A DNA stretch of 41,467 bases from Eubacterium sp. Lineage in GTDB: Bacteria > Bacillota > Clostridia > Lachnospirales > Lachnospiraceae. The notes beneath the pieces were generated by a model. It saw nothing but the letters and a program-made list of their open reading frames with translations, did no database searches and was not told the DNA's origin. Where the stretch lies: assembly GCA_024698585.1 (NCBI GenBank), contig JAILRB010000034.1:1-41467 (forward strand), given 5' to 3'. Numbering within the stretch: position 1 is the stretch's first letter; each line of letters opens with the position of its first letter. Both the position numbers and the translations under genes were made by a program. Of this stretch, positions 25,901 through 33,022 are shown in pieces.

Positions 25901-26657
25901 CATCCACGCCATTTCCAATTCGTTTAAGTGCGGTACCATTCTGTAAGTAGACAATATACTTATAATTTTCCTGATTTTCTCCTGCTTCAATGGAGTATGT
26001 CAGCGTATTATAGTCATCCGATCTGGCAGAAACAGATTTCGCATCATCACAAACATCTGCCTGTGCCTTTTCCAGATTCAAATCCGTATCTAAAACAGCA
26101 ATTTCTGTTGCCTGAATTCCCCATCCATAGGAATCCGGATATACTAAACGGATATAACGAACCTTTCCATCAATTCCTGTAAGGTCTTCTTCCTCGATTA
26201 GATTCTGTGCTGTAACCTGACTGGTTACTGCATTTGCCGCAACGCTCTTTACGGTTTCAAATTTCAATCCGTTCGCGGAATACTGGATCTGATATCCCTT
26301 TACCGGTGTATCCCCATCATTTTTTTCTTTATAACCCACAACTAATTTATCAATGGTTGCTGCATCATAAACATCTCCCAAATCAATTTCATAGTAAGTG
26401 CCTGCAGTTTCAAAAGTTGTTGCCGCATGATCGCCTCCCGGGGTAAACTTTCCATCCGTTAAGACTTCTTCCGAACCTTCTCCTTTTGATGGATTTGCAG
26501 TCACTTTTTTGTTCAGTGCCACATTGTAACTGGCTTTTGCAACCATTTCTGCCGTAGTAAGATCTGCTAAGACTGTAGTATTCGCAACATTCAAAGAAGT
26601 TACTACCATAGCACAGCTCATTCCTACTGCAAGAATTCTCTTACAATTTTTCTTCAT
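22977..26657 (-). CDS. Large secreted protein with four F5/8C (CBM32-like) modules and FN3-like repeats
   Basis: 1226 residues, no catalytic domain seen. Signal peptide about 1-31. F5/8C-type modules lie at about 42-190, 298-462, 563-727 and 828-1012, with the family strand patterns ATTFETAGTYYEIDLGD, GSPQDFVINLGEYY, GSPQYFVIDLGRYY and ATVIYDLGQDYL. Between them lie FN3-like spacers (about 205-295, 475-560, 737-823 and 1017-1100). A Thr/Pro linker (1101-1138) leads to a lysine-rich C-terminal module ending YGDWSRPKKSKKIK. Probably a glycan-binding surface protein. The ligand is unknown. AGGAGG lies before the ATG. The 5' leader carries a terminator-like hairpin, so expression may be attenuated. 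Confidence 0.85.
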   Translation of the reverse strand: MKKNCKRILAVGMSCAMVVTSLNVANTTVLADLTTAEMVAKASYNVALNKKVTANPSKGEGSEEVLTDGKFTPGGDHAATTFETAGTYYEIDLGDVYDAATIDKLVVGYKEKNDGDTPVKGYQIQYSANGLKFETVKSVAANAVTSQVTAQNLIEEEDLTGIDGKVRYIRLVYPDSYGWGIQATEIAVLDTDLNLEKAQADVCDDAKSVSARSDDYNTLTYSIEAGENQENYKYIVYLQNGTALKRIGNGVDAGKEYTVEGVAGGTYQVKVVACVDEAASEGILGENVTVLDISSLIGSPKNIANNVTSPYNPQIVEMKSVYAGHSLTTAQKALDGKLTAGEGSDAGMRTGSGSPQDFVINLGEYYTPSELERVILAYTNGNTYASNVKIEFSLDGTNYTEVGNSTGYTFKQTAANTCSLNSVALNKLSAYTEKAVRFVRITLSGGVSSWGYVVNEVAVIANTSQPTIVGSNIPEASDVVLSQDALEEFSYEITAGEGQDDATYVVYMGSEVINSNAKAGVKYVQKDVEAGVYNVKVCTFEDGWLSKGITRQIIVDGYTNYITASYNIANGRIPSYNPQIVEVSELYPGHTMDTAQKAVDGNTKSGEGSDVSLRTAAGSPQYFVIDLGRYYKAGEVREIMLEYTNAGTYASDAKVEFSLDRKNYTEVGKTTGYNFKTINNGSFGISRVPLTKLENYKEEAVRFVKITVSGGSSDWGYVINEAVVMTNTENPTVIESIVSEAAGIQLSQPRLETLNYTIEAGEGQEDATYVVSLGTKVINENAKAGVAYTYEGVAAGDYTVKVCQLKDGWLSNGIVEMISVDGYTNHIGTSLNLALRKYHPLVTETTDCDNYRTSDWQPKGQDISGGVSTINDGVWWNYSHHTGYLQTRPTERVATVIYDLGQDYLPEAIHSVISMYADNGTFASEYEILFSADGANYESVYSVSDAKYEQFMVAPIDTSSYGQESVRYIKYIMKNGPFTGYYIDGNPENTNQNNINYAAIGYLLCELAVMGDESLLPEKVTEITATSEAYNTIDVQWTDLEGDGYAYKVYVDDKYAGIVVAGEGKITLTGISAGEHQVKIGTVKGEMERLSDGVDVVVQAEPTTAPPTTVAPTRNPETTKNPVKPQVTTKPVVAKPGKTSVKKITVKKKKASLILKKVKGATGYRVKYSTKKNMKNAKFVQGSYKLVVKKLKSKKSYYFAVQAYVTKNGVTVYGDWSRPKKSKKIK
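24177..25766 (-). repeat. Tandem duplication inside the F5/8C gene, two units of 265 codons
   Basis: Residues 298-562 and 563-827 are two copies of an F5/8C module plus spacer. Landmarks repeat at exactly 265 residues: YNPQIVE at 311 and 576, LSQ at 481 and 746, and DGYTN near the end of each unit. Many positions are identical, for example GHxxxTAQKA, FSLDxxNYTEVG and VNE/INE-V near the ends. This points to recent internal duplication. Confidence 0.85.
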
Positions 26658-26683
26658 TTCTTTCTCCTCCTAATTTTTTCACG

Positions 26684-26719
26684 AAAAAAAGACCCACAAA
26701 ACTTCCATTTTATGTGTCT
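26684..26719 (-). terminator. Terminator-like hairpin in the leader of the F5/8C-repeat gene
   Basis: On the minus strand AGACACATAAAA pairs with TTTTGTGGGTCT (one mismatch, one wobble) followed by seven T. It lies between the putative start of transcription (near 26755) and the ribosome site (26664-26670), so it would act as an attenuator unless another RNA fold intervenes. Confidence 0.5.
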
Positions 26720-26761
26720 GATTTTTAAATATATAACTCTCCGAACCCTTTAACTTTTTTC

Positions 26762-26767
26762 ATTATA
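26762..26767 (-). promoter_or_regulatory. Perfect -10 box upstream of the F5/8C-repeat gene
   Basis: TATAAT on the minus strand. The sequence 17-18 bases upstream is T-rich without a good -35, so an activator may be needed. Confidence 0.5.
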
Positions 26768-26785
26768 TCATAGAACACAAAATAG

Positions 26786-26829
26786 AAAAGAGTCTTTTTT
26801 GCTCTTATGATAACAAAAAAGACTCTTTT
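26786..26829 (-). terminator. Terminator of the GH25/aldo-keto reductase unit
   Basis: AAAAGAGTCTTTTTTG and CAAAAAAGACTCTTTT make a perfect 16-bp stem seven nt past the reductase stop codon. Confidence 0.92.
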
Positions 26830-26835
26830 GATGTT

Positions 26836-27759
26836 TTATGGTAATAAATGTCCTGCAGAAAGGTATAACTGATACCATTCTTCTCTTGTCAGAGCAACAT
26901 CACAAGCTGCAACAATCTGTTTCATTCTCTCAACACTGGTTGTTCCGGATACGATCTGCATCTTTGCAGGATGTCTCAAAATCCATGCTGCTGCAATGGT
27001 AGTCGGTGTGGTATTGTACTTTTCTGCCAATGTATCAATCACCTGATTTAACTCTGCATATCTTTCATTGCCCAGGAAAATTCCCTGCCATGCCGGCATT
27101 TGGAACGGAGACCATGCCTGGATTCTCATATCGTGCAATCGACAATAATCCAAAACATTTCCGTCATGATCCACAGAACCCGGAGACTCCATGTTCATTT
27201 CCATACTTCCGGCAATCATATTGGATACCGGCAGAGAGAACTGAAGCTGATTAATCACCAATGGTTGCTTCACATATTTCTTTAACAACTCAATCTGCAT
27301 TGGCTTGAAGTTCGAAACCCCAAAAGAACGAACCTTTCCGCTTCTTTCCAGCTGTTCCAATGCTTCTGCGATTTCTTCCGGTTCATACAACGCATCCGGA
27401 CGATGTAATAATAAACTGTCCAGATACTCTGTCTGCAAACGCTTTAAGATTCCATCCACGGATTTTAAAATATGTTCCTTGGACAAATCATAATCAATGC
27501 CCAGTCTTACTCCACATTTTGACTGGATAAATAATTTTTCACGTTCAATCGAAGAATCATTTTTGATTGCTTCTCCAAATAATTCTTCGCATTTTCCATT
27601 TCCGTAAATATCGGCATGATCAAAGAAGTCCACGCCTAACTCCAACGCTTCATGAACAAATGTGTTCACTTCCTCAACAGACTTGTCCGCAAATCGCATA
27701 CATCCTGCGATAATTGCCGGCAATTCCCGTTCCACTGTTTCAATTTTAACTTGTTTCAA
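26836..27759 (-). CDS. Aldo/keto reductase family oxidoreductase
   Basis: Predicted NADPH-dependent reductase of carbonyls, cytosol, 307 residues in a TIM barrel. Family features include DHADIYGNGKCEELFGEA near 48-65 (Asp and Tyr of the catalytic tetrad), SKCGVR, LDSLLLHRPD, VRSFGVSNF and the C-terminal cofactor segment MQIVSGTTSVERM. The start is a TTG at 27759; AAAGGAGG lies seven bases upstream and no ATG is available. It starts 12 bases after the GH25 gene, whose stop overlaps the ribosome site. The physiological substrate is not evident. Confidence 0.92.
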   Translation of the reverse strand: MKQVKIETVERELPAIIAGCMRFADKSVEEVNTFVHEALELGVDFFDHADIYGNGKCEELFGEAIKNDSSIEREKLFIQSKCGVRLGIDYDLSKEHILKSVDGILKRLQTEYLDSLLLHRPDALYEPEEIAEALEQLERSGKVRSFGVSNFKPMQIELLKKYVKQPLVINQLQFSLPVSNMIAGSMEMNMESPGSVDHDGNVLDYCRLHDMRIQAWSPFQMPAWQGIFLGNERYAELNQVIDTLAEKYNTTPTTIAAAWILRHPAKMQIVSGTTSVERMKQIVAACDVALTREEWYQLYLSAGHLLP

Positions 27760-27771
27760 AATGCTCCTCCT

Positions 27772-29133
27772 TTATCTGGTTACAACAAGCTGTTTTTTAC
27801 TACTCCATGCACCATATACTTTTACCTGATTAATTGTTTTATATGCCCGGACTCTGACATAATACTTCTGCCATCGAACCAGTCCCTTTATCGTTTTGGT
27901 CTTCTTAGATGACTTTACGGTCACGGTTCGGGCCTCTAAGGTCATCCCCTTATTTTTTGCATAGCATAATTCATAACCTCCGGCCCCCTTGGATTTATTC
28001 CAGTACACCTTCATTTTCTTCTTTCCCGAATTGGTTACGGAAGCCAATGTAACTTTCGCCGGCTTAATCGTAAAATACTTTGTGACCTTTCCCTCATAAA
28101 GGTTTTTAAAAGTAATGATTACTTCTGCCTGTCCCGGTTTCACATTCTTTTTATAGGACAGGGTATAATTGCCGGGTGCAATCACATTTCCCTTGGAATC
28201 CCGAATGGTCACATTCGGTTTTTGCTGTGCTCCGTTATAAACAAAGGTCTTTTTACTCAGGACATATTTCTTCGCCCGATAAACGATCTGGGTCCGCTGT
28301 CGCCCACAAAGGTTACACTTGTAGGTTAGCGTTGCAGACTTTTTCGTGGTTGCCTTTCCTGTGCTGGCAATTAAGACGTCGGAATGTCCTCCCAAACTGC
28401 AGCTTTTCGTCAATAGAATATTCATATCCGAATTTCCGGTAATGCCCGACACTTTTCCTGTGGAAGAATACTGCCACATATCATAGGCCCCTTCATAAGC
28501 ACATTCCGAGTTGTACTGTGCTACCCACTTGGACCACTTGTTAAACCTGGAATCGGTTAGTTTATTGTTCCACCAGTATAAGCTGGCATAGACACCGACC
28601 GTGTATCCCTTTGCCATAATGGCATTACAGAATGTTTCTGCGATATCACCAAAGGCCTTCGCCGATAGATTCTGCTGGGAAGCATCTTCTAAATCGTAAT
28701 AAATCGGCATGGTAGGATGTGCACCATACTGATTAATCATTCGAAGCACATGGTTTGCCTCACTGGTTGCCATTTTCGTATTCGTTGCATAAGAATAAAT
28801 ATAGATGCCATAAGGAATATGATTATTCTCACATCCCTTCACATTGACTCCGAAATATTCATCGTCCTGATATGAATAATCATCCCCATAGCCACAACGG
28901 ATAATCGCAAAATTAATATCGGTTTGTTTCACTTTCGCCCAGTCGATTTTCCCTTGATGTTTACTGACATCGATTCCTTTCGATACTGCGCCTTCAATGA
29001 CTTCCCCTTTATCGTTATAATAAACGCCGTCCACTGCTGTCCATGGTGCTGGTGCAGCAGAAACCGTCTGTATTCCCAGTAGGATTATCATAATCCATAC
29101 AATCAAATTCTTTTTCCTCAAACGTTTCCCCAT
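27772..29133 (-). CDS. Secreted GH25 lysozyme (muramidase) with Ig/FN3-like C-terminus
   Basis: Cleaves the MurNAc-GlcNAc bond in peptidoglycan outside the cell. 453 residues. Signal peptide about 1-27. The GH25 domain (about 50-245) has the motif GIDVSKHQG (Asp55) and the catalytic DxE pair YYDLED (Asp147, Glu149). A Cys-X2-Cys element (KCNLCG, about 280) links to an Ig-like module and the lysine-rich FN3-like end YGAWSSKKQLVVTR. The start is the ATG at 29133 with a weak AGAGAG ahead. A TTG 21 bases upstream is in frame. First gene of a unit with the aldo/keto reductase. Confidence 0.9.
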   Translation of the reverse strand: MGKRLRKKNLIVWIMIILLGIQTVSAAPAPWTAVDGVYYNDKGEVIEGAVSKGIDVSKHQGKIDWAKVKQTDINFAIIRCGYGDDYSYQDDEYFGVNVKGCENNHIPYGIYIYSYATNTKMATSEANHVLRMINQYGAHPTMPIYYDLEDASQQNLSAKAFGDIAETFCNAIMAKGYTVGVYASLYWWNNKLTDSRFNKWSKWVAQYNSECAYEGAYDMWQYSSTGKVSGITGNSDMNILLTKSCSLGGHSDVLIASTGKATTKKSATLTYKCNLCGRQRTQIVYRAKKYVLSKKTFVYNGAQQKPNVTIRDSKGNVIAPGNYTLSYKKNVKPGQAEVIITFKNLYEGKVTKYFTIKPAKVTLASVTNSGKKKMKVYWNKSKGAGGYELCYAKNKGMTLEARTVTVKSSKKTKTIKGLVRWQKYYVRVRAYKTINQVKVYGAWSSKKQLVVTR

Positions 29134-29170
29134 TCTCTCTTTTTTCCCGTTCAATTCCTATAACGCTACC

Positions 29171-29178
29171 ATTCTAAC
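29171..29178 (-). promoter_or_regulatory. Extended -10 promoter of the GH25 gene
   Basis: On the minus strand the core TAGAAT is preceded by TG one base upstream (TGTTAGAAT), the extended -10 form. The -35 region is a T run. Confidence 0.45.
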
Positions 29179-29229
29179 ATATCTGCATTTCAAAAAAAAC
29201 CTTTCTGAAACGGTTATTTTCCCAAATAG

Positions 29230-29273
29230 TGACATTTGTCATGTCTCTTTTTGGGTTTTCATGACATATGGCA
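29230..29273. promoter_or_regulatory. Pair of near-palindromic operator candidates
   Basis: TGACATTTGTCA (29230-29241) is a perfect dyad apart from its central bases, and TGACATATGGCA (29262-29273) matches it with one arm mismatch. Their centres are 32 bp apart, close to three helical turns. They sit in the divergent spacer between the GH25 gene and the membrane protein/two-component unit. A LuxR-type response regulator encoded downstream is the natural candidate binder. Confidence 0.6.
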
Positions 29274-29354
29274 TCTAGAAACATCGCCTTTTTTCTGATT
29301 AAATGGGTTTTGCAGGCAAAAACTATCTCTGTTTTTACTGAAGGAGAACGTGCT

Positions 29355-30932
29355 ATGGGTGAAAGAAAAACAAACACTTCTAATTTATTAGTGACAATCG
29401 GTGTCCTTTTCATCGGTCTTTCTACCTATGCGCTACTAAGGGCTTTTGTTCCCTCAGGTTTCTCCTATACGGTTTCCGTATCATTTCTCGTAGCATTTAT
29501 TCTGATTTTGATTAAATGTGGTACCCGCAAATACTTTTTTGATACAGTCGTAACCGTTCTAATTTTGGATAGCTTTGCAATTGCCTTAGGAAATGATCAT
29601 GGAAAAGATTGTAATACGATGCTCATTGTCTGGACTACAGTCTTAATTCTGATTAGCATCGCTTACTACTTTAAAGATCATCTGTTTTCAGACAGTGAAA
29701 TTTTCAAGAAAACGACTACCGTGATTCTGTGCTTCCAATCCCTACTGATTCTGGCAAGTCTGATTCGAATTGTTTTCTCGAAATACTATATTGCATTTGA
29801 TCTTATACCATACATCACCACGACTGAGTCATCCATGAATTCCGTGTTTAACTTCAGTCATGTTGCTCCGTTTATGGTTCCATTTATGATTCTTTCCCTT
29901 TGCATTGTTTTCTTGCTTGCAGATTTTGACAATTTAAAGGCCATTGACATTTCGTTAGAATCCGTGAGAATGGTATGCATTTATTGTTTTGTTGCATCTA
30001 TGATATACGATTTGAATCGTATCCTCGGTTACGATACATCCATTGTATTATTCGCGGTTTTTACCATGATTTTTGCTCTGCAAATATTCTTCGGAAATAA
30101 TGTTACTCTGATTGTTATGATAGGAATTTCTTCCTTCATTTCCTTTGGACAGATTATTTCCGGAACAATCAATGACATTCATACCGTTCTGCCATACGCA
30201 GCTGTTTGCGCTTTGATTCTACTGATTATCGGAATCAGGGACCGACGAAAGGAACTGCTTTTCACAGGGATTTGTCAAATGATTATGGAAGGTGCCATTC
30301 TGTTCTTCGCCTATTACGAGGAACAATTGACTTTATGGAAAACACTGCTGGATCTTACTCCGGAATTTGTCTGGTTTTCCATCATAACATTCATTGTTTC
30401 CTTCTTCCTCAACGATAAATCAGCTGTAATGATTACCCGTTCCATCGGTGCCGTGAACATTGTTTTGGCAATGAACACACTGACAATGAATTACATTCCG
30501 ATTCCGGGGTTATTATTTACAGAATGGTTTTCCTTAAGCCTTTTGGTTGGAATTGTTATTCTAACTATTATTTGGTATAGTGAGGATAATGTTACGGTAC
30601 AGATTCAGACCATTGGTTTAAACCTGATTACACTGTTTTTACTCTCCCATACTATGGAAAGTAACACAGAAGTATTTTGTATCACCATCTTTACTTTTTA
30701 CACGATTGGAATCATTTGTTACGGAATTCTTCACGACCAGAAATCATTCCGAATGATCGGGCTTTGTTCTCTGGCGGTTCATTCCGTGAAAATTTCAAAA
30801 GAGTTGTGGTACGCGATTCCCTGGTGGGGATACTTCTTGTTTACAGGAATTCTACTAATTACGCTTGTAATCTTATATGAAAAGAGAGGAAAACATACCG
30901 CAATTAATACACAACTAAATGAGGAACTATAA
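29355..30932 (+). CDS. Polytopic membrane protein of unknown function, first gene of a two-component unit
   Basis: Not recognised. 525 residues, almost entirely hydrophobic, with about 14-16 predicted membrane segments and short loops. A charged loop GIRDRRKELLF lies near 300-310. The ATG at 29355 is set by AAGGAG nine bases upstream. An upstream in-frame ATG at 29268 lacks a site and lies in the operator region. The stop is three bases before the histidine kinase start, so the product is likely a sensor accessory or the target of the kinase/regulator pair. Confidence 0.78.
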   Translation: MGERKTNTSNLLVTIGVLFIGLSTYALLRAFVPSGFSYTVSVSFLVAFILILIKCGTRKYFFDTVVTVLILDSFAIALGNDHGKDCNTMLIVWTTVLILISIAYYFKDHLFSDSEIFKKTTTVILCFQSLLILASLIRIVFSKYYIAFDLIPYITTTESSMNSVFNFSHVAPFMVPFMILSLCIVFLLADFDNLKAIDISLESVRMVCIYCFVASMIYDLNRILGYDTSIVLFAVFTMIFALQIFFGNNVTLIVMIGISSFISFGQIISGTINDIHTVLPYAAVCALILLIIGIRDRRKELLFTGICQMIMEGAILFFAYYEEQLTLWKTLLDLTPEFVWFSIITFIVSFFLNDKSAVMITRSIGAVNIVLAMNTLTMNYIPIPGLLFTEWFSLSLLVGIVILTIIWYSEDNVTVQIQTIGLNLITLFLLSHTMESNTEVFCITIFTFYTIGIICYGILHDQKSFRMIGLCSLAVHSVKISKELWYAIPWWGYFLFTGILLITLVILYEKRGKHTAINTQLNEEL

Positions 30933-30935
30933 ATT

Positions 30936-32228
30936 ATGAATTTTGTTATACAGATTATCAACTTCTATGTTACAGTCGCCATCTGCTTCAGTATGGTTGC
31001 ACTGTACTTTCGAGGGAAGAGTGCAAAGTCGACGAAAATCTTTATTGCCTGTGAGGGGATGATTGCTGCATGGTGCAGTTCTCAGATCTTCATTGAAATG
31101 GCACCGAACGACACCGCACTTGCTCTCTGTTTTACCTACGGTGATTTGGTAATTACCTTTATAGGATTACATTGGCTATGGTTTGCACTCCTAAGTTCCA
31201 ATCGAAAAATAAATTGGAAGGTGATTGTGCTTACATCCATTGTTCCGGTGTTTCACTTTATCAGTATTCTTACGAATCCGCTCCATCACAAATATTATAA
31301 AAGTTTAACCTTGGAGTATGTGAAACACGACTTTTTACATAAAACCAACTTCATTTCTATATATATTTATGTAGTAATCGGTGCTATCATCCTGTTTAAA
31401 GATGTTTCTCAAACACAATCGGGAAGCATCACCCGACAGCATAAGGCTAGATTTTTAATTGTGCTTTCAGTGCTGATTCCTACGGTAATTAGTTATATTA
31501 ACCTGTTTTCATTAGCACCTGTGCCTTATGACACAAACGCAATTGGATTTGCCATTGCCGTCTTTCTGGTATATCGCGCGACATTTAAGTACCGGTTTTT
31601 GGATTTGGAACGGCAGCTTCAAATTACGAATGAAAAATTATTATTGGAAACAGAGCGAAACAGAATTGCGCAACAGGTTCATGACACTGCAGGTCACACC
31701 TTAACGATGATTCAGTCTTATATGAAGTTGGCTGAAAATTCTGTGGAAAACGATAACAAGGGGGATGCACTGGAATATATTCAAGGTGCACGAAAATTAA
31801 CTACCAAGGGTATTCGCGAGTTACGAGAATCTATTAACATGCTGAGAGAAGAAAGCGAATACGCACTGATCACCCAAGGGGTTATGCATTTAGCAAACCA
31901 GGTTAAAGACATCCATGTAGAGGTGACAGTGAAGGGGGAAGATTCAGAAAAATATTCTCATCTTACAAAAGTTGTCTACGATACGGTACGGGAATCCATT
32001 ACAAATTCCCTGAAGTATTCTCAGGCACAAAAGTTAGATATTATTCTTACGTTTAAGGAACGATCCATACAGCTTATGGTTGTTGACGACGGAATAGGTT
32101 GTGCGGACATCGACGAAAACAATGGAATTCGAGGGATTCGGAAACGAGTTGAAAAAGTCAACGGCACGGTTCGTTTTGTAACCGCACCAAACCAAGGGTT
32201 CTTAACGCGTGTCGAATTACCAATTTAA
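30936..32228 (+). CDS. Sensor histidine kinase with N-terminal 7TM-type domain (HisKA_3)
   Basis: Membrane sensor kinase, 430 residues. About seven membrane helices (about 5-215) form a sensor of the 7TM histidine kinase N-terminal type. A short coiled link leads to the HisKA_3 dimerisation domain with the phosphorylated residue His249 in RIAQQVHDTAGHT. The ATPase domain shows the N box RESITNSLKYS and the G box DDGIGC / NGIRGIRKRV. This is the NarX/DesK-like class that pairs with LuxR-type regulators. Ribosome site GAGG lies ten bases ahead of the ATG. The signal is unknown; neighbours suggest envelope stress. Confidence 0.92.
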   Translation: MNFVIQIINFYVTVAICFSMVALYFRGKSAKSTKIFIACEGMIAAWCSSQIFIEMAPNDTALALCFTYGDLVITFIGLHWLWFALLSSNRKINWKVIVLTSIVPVFHFISILTNPLHHKYYKSLTLEYVKHDFLHKTNFISIYIYVVIGAIILFKDVSQTQSGSITRQHKARFLIVLSVLIPTVISYINLFSLAPVPYDTNAIGFAIAVFLVYRATFKYRFLDLERQLQITNEKLLLETERNRIAQQVHDTAGHTLTMIQSYMKLAENSVENDNKGDALEYIQGARKLTTKGIRELRESINMLREESEYALITQGVMHLANQVKDIHVEVTVKGEDSEKYSHLTKVVYDTVRESITNSLKYSQAQKLDIILTFKERSIQLMVVDDGIGCADIDENNGIRGIRKRVEKVNGTVRFVTAPNQGFLTRVELPI

Positions 32229-32244
32229 TGATGAGAGGTCTATT

Positions 32245-32898
32245 ATGAGTAAGATTAAAGTAATCATTGCAGATGACATTAAAATACTACGCCAGGGGTT
32301 AAAAATAATATTAGAACAGGATTCGGAAATTGAGGTTTTAGCTTTAGCAGAGAACGGAAAAGAAGCTTTTGAACTGACCCGAGACCTGAAACCGGATGTT
32401 GTCCTGATGGATATGCGCATGCCGGAGTACGACGGTGCATATGGAATCGCAGCAATCAAGAAGGAATGTCCGGGAATTAAAGCATTGGTCCTTACCACAT
32501 TCGATGATAAGGAAACCATCGATAAAGCCATTCGGAACGGGGCGGATGGATATATCTTAAAAGAAATGGAAGACGAAAAAATAATTGCCAGCGTGAAAAG
32601 CGTTTATAACGGAATTAACGTGTTTGGCCAAGGGGTATATCAGGTGATGCTGAACAGTTATCACCAGGTTTCTGACACAGATGCCATGAACGGAAAAGAG
32701 GCATTGTCGGAAGTATTAACAGAGAGGGAAATGGAAGTAGTAAAACTTGTCGCTGAAGGGTATGACAATAAAGAAATCGCTGGAAAGCTGTTTCTGAGTG
32801 ACGGAACAGTCAGAAACAGTATTTCCAGGATTTTAGAAAAACTGAATTTAAAAGACCGCACCCAGCTTGCTGTATATGCAGTAAAGCATGGTATTTAA
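32245..32898 (+). CDS. Response regulator, NarL/FixJ (LuxR) family
   Basis: Cytosolic transcription factor, 217 residues from the ATG at 32245 (MSKIKVIIADDIK). GAGAGG lies eight bases upstream; a longer frame starting inside the kinase gene has no site. The receiver domain (about 4-120) has acidic residues in ADD, phosphoacceptor Asp56 in VLMDMRMP and the conserved Lys in YILKE. The LuxR-type helix-turn-helix (about 150-215) shows LTEREMEVVKLVAEGYDNKEI. Sixteen bases after the kinase. It may bind the paired TGACAT-type sites upstream of the unit. Confidence 0.95.
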   Translation: MSKIKVIIADDIKILRQGLKIILEQDSEIEVLALAENGKEAFELTRDLKPDVVLMDMRMPEYDGAYGIAAIKKECPGIKALVLTTFDDKETIDKAIRNGADGYILKEMEDEKIIASVKSVYNGINVFGQGVYQVMLNSYHQVSDTDAMNGKEALSEVLTEREMEVVKLVAEGYDNKEIAGKLFLSDGTVRNSISRILEKLNLKDRTQLAVYAVKHGI

Positions 32899-32946
32899 AA
32901 TTAGAACACTGCAGATTTTTTTCTCGCTGAAATACGTTGCAGATGT

Positions 32947-33011
32947 AAAAAAAAAAAACGCGGAGCTGATATGAACCTGACTCACAGGAAACATATCCGT
33001 TCCGCGTTTTT
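32947..33011. terminator. Bidirectional terminator between the response regulator and the FN3-like gene
   Basis: AAAACGCGGA and TCCGCGTTTT form the base, GATATG/CATATC a second helix, and CTG/CAG a third around a short loop. A and T tracts flank both sides. It ends both convergent transcripts. Confidence 0.88.
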
Positions 33012-33022
33012 TCGTGTATTAA

